The position numbers were made by a program, and so were the translations under genes. The notes under the pieces are model-generated. The model made no database searches, had not been told where the DNA came from, and saw nothing but the letters and a program-made list of their open reading frames with translations. This document shows, in pieces, positions 29,121 through 38,009 of a DNA stretch of 64,000 nucleotides; the stretch's first letter is position 1, and the number at the start of each line of letters is the position of its first letter. The stretch lies in NCBI RefSeq assembly GCF_022024235.1, contig NZ_CP091799.1:2297001-2361000 (forward strand). The letters run 5' to 3'. The stretch is from Segatella baroniae B14 (lineage in GTDB: Bacteria > Bacteroidota > Bacteroidia > Bacteroidales > Bacteroidaceae).

Positions 29121-30257
29121 ATGGGAATGATTAAAGTAATTCCTATCCATACCAAGCAGGAGGAGAATGATTTCATCGCTTTTCCTAAGGTGCTTTATGC
29201 TGATTGTAAACAGTATGTACCTGACATGGATATGGATATGAGAAATATGTTCGATCCGAAAAAGAATTCGGGGTTGGCATTTACAGATTTACAGGGCTTT
29301 GTAGCTTATCGGGATGATAAAGTAGTAGGCCGAATTGTTGGTATCATCAATCACCATGCCAATGAAAAATGGAATAAGAAAACAGTGCGTTTTGCCTATT
29401 TCGATTTTGTAGACGACCGTCAGGTTTCTGAAGCTTTATTGAAAGCAGTGGAAAACTGGGGTAGGAATCATGGTATGGATAATGTCGAAGGTCCATTGGG
29501 TATAACCGATTTTGATAAAGAAGGTATGCTTGTGGAAGATTTCGATAAATTAAGTTCGATGGTTACCTACTATAATTATGCTTATTATCCAGAGCATATG
29601 GAGGCTTTAGGATACGAAAAAGCAGTTGACTGGGTTTCTATTCGGGTAGATGTTCCCAAGGAAGTACCAGCCAAGTATGCTCGCGTATCAAAATTGTCTG
29701 GAGAAATGTTTGGTCTGCAAGTTAAATGCGTTACTAAAAAGCAATTCGTCCAGGAAAATATTGGTCATAAATTATTTGAATTATTGAACGCAGCTTACTC
29801 TCCATTATTTGGCTTTTCAAAAATGACAGAAGAGCAGGCTGATGAATTCGTAGACAAATATCTGCCATTGCTAAATTTGGATTTGCTTCCGATGGTAGTA
29901 AACAATAAGGGTGAAATCGTTGCAGCTGCAGTAACGATTGGTTCTCTTTCTCATGCTTTGCAAAAAGCAAATGGTAAATTGTTTCCATTGGGATGGTATC
30001 ATTTACTGAAGAGCTTGAAATGGAAAAGAGAAGACACTGTAGAACTCTTGTTGATAGCAGTTCGGCCAGATTTGCAGGGATTGGGTGTAAATGCTTTACT
30101 TTTTGATGATTTAATACCTAAATATAATAAGTTAGGATTTAAATTTGCAGAAACTGGTCCCCAACTTGAGGATAACGTGAAAGAGCTCTCACAATGGAAA
30201 CCACTTGGTCCATCCATTATCAAGAGAAGACGTTGTTATAAAAAGAGTATTCAATAA
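29121..30257 (+). CDS. GNAT-like acyltransferase family protein, first gene of the lipid operon
   Basis: The start is put at the ATG at 29121 (or 29127); a GTG at 29085 lies upstream of the promoter and is rejected. The product is about 378 residues, cytosolic, with no signal or membrane span. The first part (VIPIHTKQEENDFIAFPKVL to LGITDFDKEGMLVEDFD) and the C-terminal portion (LLLIAVRPDLQGLGVNALLF, with an acetyl-CoA-loop-like pattern) resemble a GNAT N-acyltransferase fold in a family usually annotated as hypothetical. The next gene starts 66 bp downstream on the same strand. The substrate is unknown; transfer of an acyl or amino-acyl group to the product of the adjacent fatty-acid-like pathway is possible. 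Confidence 0.75.
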   Translation: MGMIKVIPIHTKQEENDFIAFPKVLYADCKQYVPDMDMDMRNMFDPKKNSGLAFTDLQGFVAYRDDKVVGRIVGIINHHANEKWNKKTVRFAYFDFVDDRQVSEALLKAVENWGRNHGMDNVEGPLGITDFDKEGMLVEDFDKLSSMVTYYNYAYYPEHMEALGYEKAVDWVSIRVDVPKEVPAKYARVSKLSGEMFGLQVKCVTKKQFVQENIGHKLFELLNAAYSPLFGFSKMTEEQADEFVDKYLPLLNLDLLPMVVNNKGEIVAAAVTIGSLSHALQKANGKLFPLGWYHLLKSLKWKREDTVELLLIAVRPDLQGLGVNALLFDDLIPKYNKLGFKFAETGPQLEDNVKELSQWKPLGPSIIKRRRCYKKSIQ

Positions 30258-30323
30258 AATATATATAGCTATTAATCTGTAGTGCTGAAGATAAAAGTCT
30301 TCAAAACGCAGGAGATGATAAAT

Positions 30324-31544
30324 ATGAAAAGAAGAGTAGTAATTACAGGTATGGGCATTTGGTCTTGCCTGGGTACAACCTTGGATGAAGTAAAAGATTC
30401 TCTGTATCAGGGAAAAAGTGGTATCATTTTTAGTCAGGAACGTAAAGATGCAGGATTCCGTTCTGCTCTTTGTGCTGATATCAAGGTACCAGACTTGAAG
30501 CCTTTCGTCAAGCGTAATATGCGTCAGTTTATGCCAGAAGAAGCTCAGTATGCTTATATGGCAACTAAGGATGCTTTAGAAAACGCCAAGATGGATCAGG
30601 ATTTTATCGATGCACATGAGGTTGGTATCATTTATGGTAATGACTCTGTTGCTGAGGCAACAATGCATGCACTCGATAAGTTCCGTGAGTTTAAGGATAC
30701 TTCAGCTTGTGGTAGTGGAGCTATTTTCCAATCAATGAACTCTACTGTTACAATGAATCTTGCTTGCCTGTTCAAATTGCGTGGTATCAACTTGACAACC
30801 TCTGCAGCTTGTGCATCGAGTTCTCAAGCTATTGGTTTGGCAGCCATGTTGATTAGTCAGGGTTTGCAGGATTATGTAATCTGTGGTGGTGCTCAGGAAG
30901 CTAATATGTACAGTGTAGCATCTTTCGATGGTATTCAGGCTTTCTCTACTCGTGAGGATGAGCCTACTAAGGCTAGTCGCCCATTCGATAGAGACCGTAA
31001 CGGTTTGGTTCCTGGTGGTGGTGCAGCTACTGTTATTTTGGAAGACTACGAGTCAGCTGTAAAACGTGGTGCACCAATCCTTGGTGAAGTGATGTCATGG
31101 GGATTTTCAGGTAATGGTGATCATATTTCTACTCCTAATGTAGCTGGTCCAACTCGTTCTTTGGAGCTTTGTTTGAAGAATGGTGGTCTTGATCCACGTC
31201 AGATCGGTTATGTTAATGCACATGCTACATCTACTCATGCAGGTGACGGTCGTGAAGCATTAGCAATTGCTGACATCTTCGGTGATTATAAGGTGCCAGT
31301 TACTTCTACCAAGAGTCAGACAGGTCATGAGATGTGGATGGCAGGAGCTAGTGAGATGATTTATTCCATGTTGATGATGAAAAATGACTTTATTGCAGGT
31401 AATATCAACTTTGAAAATCCAGATGAAGAGACAGCTGCAGTAAATGTAATTCCAGAAACCATCGAACAGCATTTCGATATGTTCCTCTCTAACTCATTCG
31501 GCTTTGGTGGTACTAATTCTACTCTTGTAGTGAAGAATTTATAA
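30324..31544 (+). CDS. Beta-ketoacyl-ACP synthase (FabF/FabB-like)
   Basis: This decarboxylating Claisen condensing enzyme extends an acyl chain on ACP. The start is the ATG at 30324, with GGAG 9 nt upstream; a GTG at 30282 would add 14 residues without a ribosome site. The product is 406 residues. The catalytic triad is visible: Cys163 in TSAACASSSQA, His300 in NAHATSTHAGD and His335 in KSQTGHEMWMAGA. GFGGTNSTLV closes the fold. The ACP gene follows 45 bp later. There is no second ketosynthase or chain-length factor in the operon, unlike typical aryl-polyene or type II polyketide systems. It diverges enough from a housekeeping FabF (MGIWSCLGTTLDEV, GNDSVAEATMHAL) to suggest a specialised role. 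Confidence 0.93.
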   Translation: MKRRVVITGMGIWSCLGTTLDEVKDSLYQGKSGIIFSQERKDAGFRSALCADIKVPDLKPFVKRNMRQFMPEEAQYAYMATKDALENAKMDQDFIDAHEVGIIYGNDSVAEATMHALDKFREFKDTSACGSGAIFQSMNSTVTMNLACLFKLRGINLTTSAACASSSQAIGLAAMLISQGLQDYVICGGAQEANMYSVASFDGIQAFSTREDEPTKASRPFDRDRNGLVPGGGAATVILEDYESAVKRGAPILGEVMSWGFSGNGDHISTPNVAGPTRSLELCLKNGGLDPRQIGYVNAHATSTHAGDGREALAIADIFGDYKVPVTSTKSQTGHEMWMAGASEMIYSMLMMKNDFIAGNINFENPDEETAAVNVIPETIEQHFDMFLSNSFGFGGTNSTLVVKNL

Positions 31545-31589
31545 TTATTGTATTTACGATAGATAAAATAAACTAAAAAGAAAATTATT

Positions 31590-31835
31590 ATGACACGTGA
31601 AGACATTGTAAAGCAGGTTAATTCTGTATTGGCTGAGGAGTTCGAAGTAGAAGAAAGCACATTTGCTCCTGAAGCAAATTTGAAGGATACTTTGAATCTT
31701 GACAGCTTGAGTCTTGTTGACCTTGTAGCAGTTATTCAGTATACTTACAAATTGAAGATTCCTGTAGAGGATCTTCGTAAGATTGATACATTCAACGATC
31801 TTTACGACTATCTTGATAGTCATGTTGAAAAATAA
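31590..31835 (+). CDS. Acyl carrier protein (dedicated)
   Basis: This 81-residue acidic four-helix protein carries the growing chain on phosphopantetheine. The attachment motif is Asp38-Ser39-Leu40 within NLDSLSLVDLVA. It lies 45 bp after the ketosynthase and its stop codon abuts the dehydratase start (TAAATG), so translation is coupled. Its location makes it the operon's own carrier and not the housekeeping AcpP. Confidence 0.94.
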   Translation: MTREDIVKQVNSVLAEEFEVEESTFAPEANLKDTLNLDSLSLVDLVAVIQYTYKLKIPVEDLRKIDTFNDLYDYLDSHVEK

Positions 31836-32261
31836 ATGATTACAGAAGATATCAAGGCGCTTATTCCTCAGCGCAATCCTATAATGATGGTCGACCGATT
31901 AGATAGTGTGGATGGTGACAATGCTGTTGCCATCCTTACTGTCAAGGTCGACAATTATTTTATAGAGGAAGATGGTAAGATGGCTGAGCCTGGTATGATT
32001 GAGCATATAGCTCAGTCAGCATCTGCTTTTGCTGGATATCGTGCACTGGCAGAAGGGGCTACAGAACCTCCTGTAGGCTATATAGGTGAAATCAAACGTT
32101 TTCATTGTTATCATCGACCATCTGTTGGTGATGTCATGAAGACGACTATAACTATGGGTGCTACAGTACAGGGTGTTACCATCATTATGGGTGAAACATA
32201 TGTAGGTGACGAGAAGGTTGCTGATACACAAATGAAAATCTATATTGACGAAGAAAAATAA
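31836..32261 (+). CDS. Hotdog-fold 3-hydroxyacyl-ACP dehydratase-like protein (ApeP type)
   Basis: This 141-residue FabZ/ApeP-like hotdog protein should dehydrate 3-hydroxyacyl-ACP to the enoyl form. The start IKALIPQRNPIMMVDRL and the helix EPGMIEHIAQSASAFAGYRA are the recognisable landmarks; Glu within EPGMIEHIAQ is the likely catalytic acid. It starts immediately after the ACP stop and overlaps the second hotdog gene by one base (TAATG). Two different dehydratases in one operon point to a conjugated polyene or polyunsaturated product. Confidence 0.85.
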   Translation: MITEDIKALIPQRNPIMMVDRLDSVDGDNAVAILTVKVDNYFIEEDGKMAEPGMIEHIAQSASAFAGYRALAEGATEPPVGYIGEIKRFHCYHRPSVGDVMKTTITMGATVQGVTIIMGETYVGDEKVADTQMKIYIDEEK

Positions 32262-32629
32262 TGGATATGCTATTACTCAATAAGTTCTATCGTGTAGTAA
32301 GTCGCGAAGAAAAGGATAATAATATCGTATTCCATGTAGAGCTGTTGCCTGAGTGCGATGTATATCAGGGGCATTTCCCTGGTAATCCTGTATCTCCAGG
32401 TGTCTGCAATATAGAGATGATAAAGGAATGCGTGATGCAGGTAGTCGGCAGAAAGTTGGTGATGAATAAGCTCGACCGCTGCCGTCTTACAGCAGTAGCT
32501 TCTCCTTCAGTCTGTCCTACATTGGATGTTACGGTTCATGTTGAAGAAGGTGAATCGAGTGTAAAGGTATTGGCCAGTATTGCTGATGCTCAGCAGCAAT
32601 ATATGGATTTCAAGGGTGAAATGATATGA
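32261..32629 (+). CDS. Second hotdog-fold dehydratase-like protein (FabZ/ApeI-like)
   Basis: This 122-residue protein carries the FabA/FabZ landmark YQGHFPGNPVSPGVCNIEMI: the His of GHFPGxPxxPG and a downstream Glu form the usual dehydratase pair. It is short but complete for the fold. It overlaps the upstream hotdog gene by one base and the MMPL gene by four (ATGA), so the three are translationally coupled. It probably acts on the same ACP-bound chain as its neighbour, or forms a heterodimer with it, as proposed for paired dehydratases in aryl-polyene systems (inference). Confidence 0.85.
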   Translation: MDMLLLNKFYRVVSREEKDNNIVFHVELLPECDVYQGHFPGNPVSPGVCNIEMIKECVMQVVGRKLVMNKLDRCRLTAVASPSVCPTLDVTVHVEEGESSVKVLASIADAQQQYMDFKGEMI

Positions 32630-35115
32630 CCGAACTTGTTATAAAGATCTATAAATATTTTCATAATCATCGACCTATCTTTTGGGCTTCGATGATTTTC
32701 TTGTTTATTTTCTTCGGCTTTTTTGCTTCTAGAATAAACCTTGAAGAAGATATTAACAAGTTGATGCCATCATCTAAGAATGCTGATGGTACTACAAAAT
32801 TAGCTTTTTCCAGCCTTCGAATTAAGGATAAAACTTTCCTGTTGTTTGAAGGGCAAAAAGGAGCTACTCCTCAAAAAATCGCCAGAGCCTGTGATGCTTT
32901 TGTAGATTCTCTGAATGCTCAGGATGCCAAGCGCCCTAAGGGCGAACAGGTTATAGGTGATGTGTTTTATAATATACCTGAGGATGTGATGTTTGATGCT
33001 GTAGATTATATGCAGGAACATTTCCCTGCATATATTGATACTGCAGTGTATGCACATATCGACTCGATGCTCACTGTTGAACATTTTAATAAACAGATGA
33101 TTACCAATCGGGAGGATATGACAGGGAGTTTTGGTTCATCTTTTCCTGAGTTAATTCAGATGGATCCTGTAGGTATCCGAAGTGTCTTAATGAAGCAGAT
33201 GGCTCCTCTTATGGCGGGTTCTGCAGGCAGTTATAAGACAATTGATGAACATTTCTTTGTACCAGATTCCTCTGTGTGTATTGCTTTTATAACACCGAAA
33301 TATTCTGCTACGAATACGGGACAGGGGTCTGCTATGTTTGAGATGCTTAACCAGCAAATAGAGAAATTTAAAACTTCACATCCTGAAGTGAAAATAGTCT
33401 ATCATGGCACTCCTGCTAGTGGCTACTATAACTCCTCTACCATAAAGAAGGATTTAACTACTACTGTTTTTGGATCCTTTATTTTTGTGTTGGCATTTAT
33501 TTTCATTTGTTTCCGCAATTGGGATACTTTGCCATTACTAATATTGCCAGTGGCATTTGGTGCAGTCTTTGGACTAGCTATGATGTATTTTATAGAGGGA
33601 CAGTTCTCTTTGTTGGCTTTAGGTATTGGTGCTATTGTTCTTGGCGTAGCTATGAGTTATGTACTTCATGTGCTGACGCATTATAAGTATGTCAATGATC
33701 CGGAAAAAGTGTTGCGAGATGAGACAGTACCTGTTCTTTTGGGTTGTCTGACAACAATAGGTTCTTTCATGGGACTTATTTTTATCAATACCGACCTGTT
33801 GAAAGATTTTGGACTGTTTGCAGCATTTGCTATTTCAGGCACTACGTTTTTTAGTTTAATATTCTTGCCACAATTACTTGATGATAAGGTAAACCGTATC
33901 AACAAGAAAGCTTTTGGTTTTATCGATCGTATTAATGCTTATCCGTTTGACCAAAAAAAGCCACTTCTTGCAGGTATTATTGTGGTTACGTTAATTTGTG
34001 TAGTCGCTTATGCGATACATGGTACTCAGTTTGATTCAGATATGAATAATCTGGGCTATCGTTCTCCTGAGGTAGTTTATTCTGAAAACTTACAGACACA
34101 GAAGACAGAATCGGCCATTCACTCTACATATTTTGCCAGTTCTGGTAAAACAATGGAGGAAGCTATAGAGCATTTTGATGCACTTCAACATAAGTTAGAT
34201 TCACTTCAGAAACTGGGGCTGGTTAAAGGCTATACAAGCACAAACCAGATCTTTGTATCAGAGAAGGTACAACAACAGCGTATTGATGCCTGGAAGAAAT
34301 TCTGGACTCCAAGCAGAGTAGGAAAAGTACGTCAGTTGGTTGCGATGACAGCCCCTCAGGTCGGCTTTAGCACAGATGCCTTCGAACCATTTTTCGAGGC
34401 TGTAGAGGCAGACTATGAGCCAGATCCTTTATACAAATCAGGAATTATTCCTGCTGGTTATCAGTCTACATTGATGGAGAAAACATATGCAGGACAGTAT
34501 TTACTGTTTACTTCTGTGAAGTACGACAAAAATTCGGAAGTAGGAGCCAACAGTGATTATATGCGTATTTGTGATGCTATAGCCAATGAGCCGAATATGC
34601 TCGTATTGGATACGAGTTACTATACTCAGGATACATTGATGAAGTTGAATAGTGACTTCAACATACTGCAATGGATATCAATGGCATTTGTCTTCGTTGT
34701 ATTATTGTTCAGCTTCCGTTTCAATATCAAATATACGCTCTTAGGATTTATGCCAATTATTTTAAGTTGGCTTATCGTTTTGGGTGCTATGGATATTTTT
34801 GATATGAAGTTTAATCTTATCAATATCATTATTTCTACATTTATTTTTGGTATTGGCGTAGATTATAGTATCTTTGTCATGAATGGATTGATTGGAGGTA
34901 AGGAAAATAAAAAATTGCTTGGACTTCATAAGTCTGCGATTTTCTTCAGTGCCTTTATTTTGGTCATCACGGTTAGTTCTATGCTTTTGGCTTCTCACCC
35001 AGCTATCAAATCTGTAGGTTTCTCAACACTTGTAGGTTTGGTATCGGCAGTTGTCTTAGCCTATGTTCTTCAACCGGCTTTATTTAAATTCATTTCTCGT
35101 AAAGAAAAGCAATAA
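32626..35115 (+). CDS. MMPL/RND-family exporter
   Basis: This 829-residue inner-membrane protein has duplicated RND topology: one N-terminal membrane segment (FWASMIFLFIFFGFFAS, about 18-35), a large periplasmic loop (about 36-270), five clustered segments (about 275-425), a segment near 445-465, a second loop, and five more (about 680-825). IFGIGVDYSIFVMN is typical of the MMPL family in its second half. It shares four bases with the upstream dehydratase. In related aryl-polyene and hopanoid or mycolate systems, MMPL proteins move lipids across the inner membrane; here it would hand the product to the LolA-like carrier of the same operon. Confidence 0.93.
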   Translation: MTELVIKIYKYFHNHRPIFWASMIFLFIFFGFFASRINLEEDINKLMPSSKNADGTTKLAFSSLRIKDKTFLLFEGQKGATPQKIARACDAFVDSLNAQDAKRPKGEQVIGDVFYNIPEDVMFDAVDYMQEHFPAYIDTAVYAHIDSMLTVEHFNKQMITNREDMTGSFGSSFPELIQMDPVGIRSVLMKQMAPLMAGSAGSYKTIDEHFFVPDSSVCIAFITPKYSATNTGQGSAMFEMLNQQIEKFKTSHPEVKIVYHGTPASGYYNSSTIKKDLTTTVFGSFIFVLAFIFICFRNWDTLPLLILPVAFGAVFGLAMMYFIEGQFSLLALGIGAIVLGVAMSYVLHVLTHYKYVNDPEKVLRDETVPVLLGCLTTIGSFMGLIFINTDLLKDFGLFAAFAISGTTFFSLIFLPQLLDDKVNRINKKAFGFIDRINAYPFDQKKPLLAGIIVVTLICVVAYAIHGTQFDSDMNNLGYRSPEVVYSENLQTQKTESAIHSTYFASSGKTMEEAIEHFDALQHKLDSLQKLGLVKGYTSTNQIFVSEKVQQQRIDAWKKFWTPSRVGKVRQLVAMTAPQVGFSTDAFEPFFEAVEADYEPDPLYKSGIIPAGYQSTLMEKTYAGQYLLFTSVKYDKNSEVGANSDYMRICDAIANEPNMLVLDTSYYTQDTLMKLNSDFNILQWISMAFVFVVLLFSFRFNIKYTLLGFMPIILSWLIVLGAMDIFDMKFNLINIIISTFIFGIGVDYSIFVMNGLIGGKENKKLLGLHKSAIFFSAFILVITVSSMLLASHPAIKSVGFSTLVGLVSAVVLAYVLQPALFKFISRKEKQ

Positions 35116-35124
35116 CCCGTAAGC

Positions 35125-36612
35125 GTGAAATACGACGTTGTTATCATAGGAAGTGGACTGGGTGCCTTGGAGTGTGCTCATATCCTCTCAGAAGAAGGAA
35201 AAAAAGTAGTGCTTCTCGAAAGAGAAGTGCAACCTGGAGGCTGTTTGCAGAGTTATAATCGTAAAGGTCTGTCTTTTGACACAGGTCTTCATTATGTGGG
35301 AGGTTTGGCAGAAGGACAGGCTTTGTATAAGCCTTTCAAGATGTTGGGCTTGTTGAATTTACCTTGGAAACGTTTGGATGCGGATGGTTTTGACCGTATT
35401 ACCATCGGTGAACGTACTTATTGTTATGCTGAGGGATATCAAGCTTTTGTAGAGCAGTTAGCTTCAGACTTTCCAGAGGAAAGAGAGGGTTTGCAAAAAT
35501 ATGTAGAAATGCTTCAGCGCAGCGACCGTGATCAGTTTGAAGGACTATTTGGCTCTCATGCAGATATGGTCAATTCTCCTGTCGGATCACCTATGTTTAC
35601 CACAGGTGCTTGGGATTATCTGCATGAAATTATTCATAACGAACTATTAATTAATATCCTTTCAGGTAGCTCTTTAAAGTTGGAACTTCGGAAGGAAACG
35701 CTTCCTTTATTTACCTTTGCTCATTGCAATGGCAGTTATATTGCCAGTAGCTGGCGCTTAAAAGGTGATGGTAATCTGATAGTGGATGCGTTGCTTCGTG
35801 ATATTAAAGCTAATGGTGGAGAAATCTTCTGTAAGGCAGAGGTAGAACAATTAGTAGAGAAAGACGGGAAGATTGTAACTGCGATATGTAAGGATGGTCG
35901 ATGCTTTGAAGGAGATCTCTTTGTCAGCGATGTTCATCCTGCAGTTACTTTTGACATGATTCAAGAAAGCCAATATATTAAGAAGATATTCCGGAGACGT
36001 ATCTGTCGAATGGAAAATACTTTTGGTATGTTTACGGCATCAATCGTTCTTCAGCCAGAAAGTGTAGAATATTTCAACTATAATCAGTTTGTTTATGATC
36101 AGCCTGATGTTTGGGATTTCTATCAGAAGAAAGGTCCAGTAAGAGGTGTCATGATTAGTTGTCGTGTTCCAGAAAATGGCGAAAAGTATGCTCGGCAGAT
36201 AGATTTGCTTACTCCTATGTTATGGAGTCAGTGTGAAGAATGGGCTGATAGCAAGGTAGGTCGACGTGGGGAAGGGTATCAGCAATTGATGACCCAAAAG
36301 ATCAAGGAATGTATTGCTTTAGCTGAACGTGTTATTCCTGGCTTATCAGGGAAGATCAGCGAAGTGTATACTAGCAGTCCATTAACTTATCGCGATTATA
36401 CCCTTACATCGCAAGGGTCTGCTTATGGTCTTCGAAAAGATTACAATAATCCGATGTTGACTACGTTGTCACCTCGTACCCCTGTTCCCAATCTTTTGCT
36501 AACAGGTCAAAGTTTGATGGTCCATGGTATACATGGTGTAACGATGACAGCCTTGATGACATGTGCAGAGATTTTAGGTAAAGAAACAATATATAAGAAA
36601 CTCAATCAATAA
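35125..36612 (+). CDS. CrtI/RetSat-like FAD-dependent oxidoreductase
   Basis: This 495-residue protein starts with GTG at 35125, 9 bp after the MMPL stop. The N-terminal FAD-binding Rossmann motif is clear (VVIIGSGLGALECAHILSEE, then VVLLEREVQPGGCLQSY). The rest has the layout of phytoene-desaturase/all-trans-retinol 13,14-reductase proteins, including FDTGLHYVGG and the C-terminal FAD segment LLLTGQSLMVHGIHGVTMTA. Such enzymes desaturate, saturate or isomerise long conjugated chains. In this operon it may introduce or reduce double bonds in the polyene or acyl product. Only 4 bp separate it from the ketoreductase. Confidence 0.88.
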   Translation: MKYDVVIIGSGLGALECAHILSEEGKKVVLLEREVQPGGCLQSYNRKGLSFDTGLHYVGGLAEGQALYKPFKMLGLLNLPWKRLDADGFDRITIGERTYCYAEGYQAFVEQLASDFPEEREGLQKYVEMLQRSDRDQFEGLFGSHADMVNSPVGSPMFTTGAWDYLHEIIHNELLINILSGSSLKLELRKETLPLFTFAHCNGSYIASSWRLKGDGNLIVDALLRDIKANGGEIFCKAEVEQLVEKDGKIVTAICKDGRCFEGDLFVSDVHPAVTFDMIQESQYIKKIFRRRICRMENTFGMFTASIVLQPESVEYFNYNQFVYDQPDVWDFYQKKGPVRGVMISCRVPENGEKYARQIDLLTPMLWSQCEEWADSKVGRRGEGYQQLMTQKIKECIALAERVIPGLSGKISEVYTSSPLTYRDYTLTSQGSAYGLRKDYNNPMLTTLSPRTPVPNLLLTGQSLMVHGIHGVTMTALMTCAEILGKETIYKKLNQ

Positions 36613-36616
36613 GAAA

Positions 36617-37345
36617 ATGAAATACGCATTAGTAACCGGCGGAAGCCGTGGTATAGGTCGTGCAGCATGTGTACGCCTTGCACAGATGGGATATCATATC
36701 CTTGTAAATTATGTGAATAAGACAGATGCAGCAGAGGAAACACTCGAGCTGGTACGTCAGGAAGGTCAAGATGGAGAATTGCTCAAGTTTGATGTAAGTA
36801 ATTTAGAGCAGACTCGTGGTGCTATCGAGGCTTGGCAGCAAGCTCATCCTGATGAATATATCGAAGTGTTGGTTAATAATGCTGGTATTCGTCGTGATAA
36901 CTTGATGGCTTTGATGCCAGCTGAAGACTGGACTACCGTGCTTCAGATTACTTTAAATGGTTTCTACAACGTAACACAACCCATTCTTCCAGCCATGCAG
37001 CTTCATAAGTTTGGCCGTATCATAAATATGGCAAGTTTGAGTGGTTTGAAAGGTCTTCCTGGTCAGACTAACTATTCTGCAGCAAAGGGTGGTATTATTG
37101 GAGCTACAAAAGCTTTGGCTCAGGAAGTAGCTCGTCGTAATATTACGGTTAATGCCATAGCTCCAGGTTTTATCAAGACAGATATGGTAGATGGTCTAGA
37201 TGAGGCTGCGTTGAAGAAGACGATACCTGCTAACCGATTTGGTAAACCAGAGGAAGTGGCTAGTCTTGTAGGATATTTGGCATCACCAGAGGCAGGTTAC
37301 ATCACAGGTAACGTAATCTCTATCAATGGTGGACTTTATACTTAA
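36617..37345 (+). CDS. 3-oxoacyl-ACP reductase (FabG-like SDR)
   Basis: This 242-residue short-chain dehydrogenase/reductase should reduce 3-oxoacyl-ACP with NADPH. It has the cofactor motif TGGSRGIGRA (about 7-16), NNAGI, a catalytic Ser in NMASLSG, and Tyr153 with Lys157 in the YSAAK motif. VNAIAPGFIKTDM and YITGNVISINGG complete the FabG signature. It lies 4 bp after the oxidoreductase and 43 bp before the LolA-like gene. Being within this operon, it likely serves the dedicated ACP and ketosynthase. Confidence 0.94.
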   Translation: MKYALVTGGSRGIGRAACVRLAQMGYHILVNYVNKTDAAEETLELVRQEGQDGELLKFDVSNLEQTRGAIEAWQQAHPDEYIEVLVNNAGIRRDNLMALMPAEDWTTVLQITLNGFYNVTQPILPAMQLHKFGRIINMASLSGLKGLPGQTNYSAAKGGIIGATKALAQEVARRNITVNAIAPGFIKTDMVDGLDEAALKKTIPANRFGKPEEVASLVGYLASPEAGYITGNVISINGGLYT

Positions 37346-37388
37346 TTTTAAGTATATATCAATAATATTAGTTTAAGTATTTAAGAAA

Positions 37389-38006
37389 ATGAAAAAGATT
37401 GTTTTGTTTGTGCTGCTTTCTATGATGGCAGTAACAGCTACTTTCGCACAGGAAGCAGCATTTACTCAGGCTGTAGCCAAATTTAAAAGTGCAAAGACTG
37501 CAACCGCAAATGTAACGATGACCCAGCATAATGCTGCTTTGACCAAGAATACTACTGCTACAGGTTCTTTGTATATGAAAGATCCTGATAAGGTCTGTAT
37601 TTCTGTGAATGGCGGTAAGGATCAGTTGGTTATGAATGGCAATACCTTTACAATGGTCATGAAGGGTCGTAAACATGTTGCTAACAGTAAGATTAGTGCT
37701 CAGTTTGCTACCTTCAAGTCAGTTTTTTATAGTGTGCTTTCAGGTGGTAAGTCTGATATATCTAAACTCTCTGGCGTATCAGTAGCTCAGTCTGGTCACA
37801 ATGTATTAGTAACCATTGTGCCAGTTGCAGCAAACGCAAAAGAGAAGCGTCGTATGATGTTTAGTTCTTTTGAGTTGGTTATCAACAAGTCTACTAACGC
37901 TCTTGTTAGTCTGAGCATGAAAGACCGTCGTGGTGGTTATACCAAGTATGCTTTCACAGGTTTCCGTTTTGGAGGCAGTGTAAATGATAAAGTCTTTAAT
38001 CCTTAA
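37389..38006 (+). CDS. LolA-like periplasmic lipid/lipoprotein carrier
   Basis: This 205-residue exported protein has a signal peptide ending ATFAQ (21). The body shows the LolA/LolB half-barrel style: strands such as TANVTMTQHNA and GSLYMKDPDKVCISV, a hydrophobic helix FATFKSVFYSVLSGG, and SFELVINKSTNALVSLSMKD. LolA-like proteins accompany MMPL exporters in aryl-polyene and related clusters and probably carry the lipid product across the periplasm. It follows the ketoreductase by 43 bp and precedes the thioesterase by 3 bp. Confidence 0.85.
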   Translation: MKKIVLFVLLSMMAVTATFAQEAAFTQAVAKFKSAKTATANVTMTQHNAALTKNTTATGSLYMKDPDKVCISVNGGKDQLVMNGNTFTMVMKGRKHVANSKISAQFATFKSVFYSVLSGGKSDISKLSGVSVAQSGHNVLVTIVPVAANAKEKRRMMFSSFELVINKSTNALVSLSMKDRRGGYTKYAFTGFRFGGSVNDKVFNP

Positions 38007-38009
38007 GCG

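Noticed and set aside
30282..32629. Housekeeping fatty-acid (fab) operon
   Set aside because: Linked MMPL, LolA-like, desaturase-like and thioesterase genes and the lack of fabH, fabD and plsX argue for a dedicated pathway.
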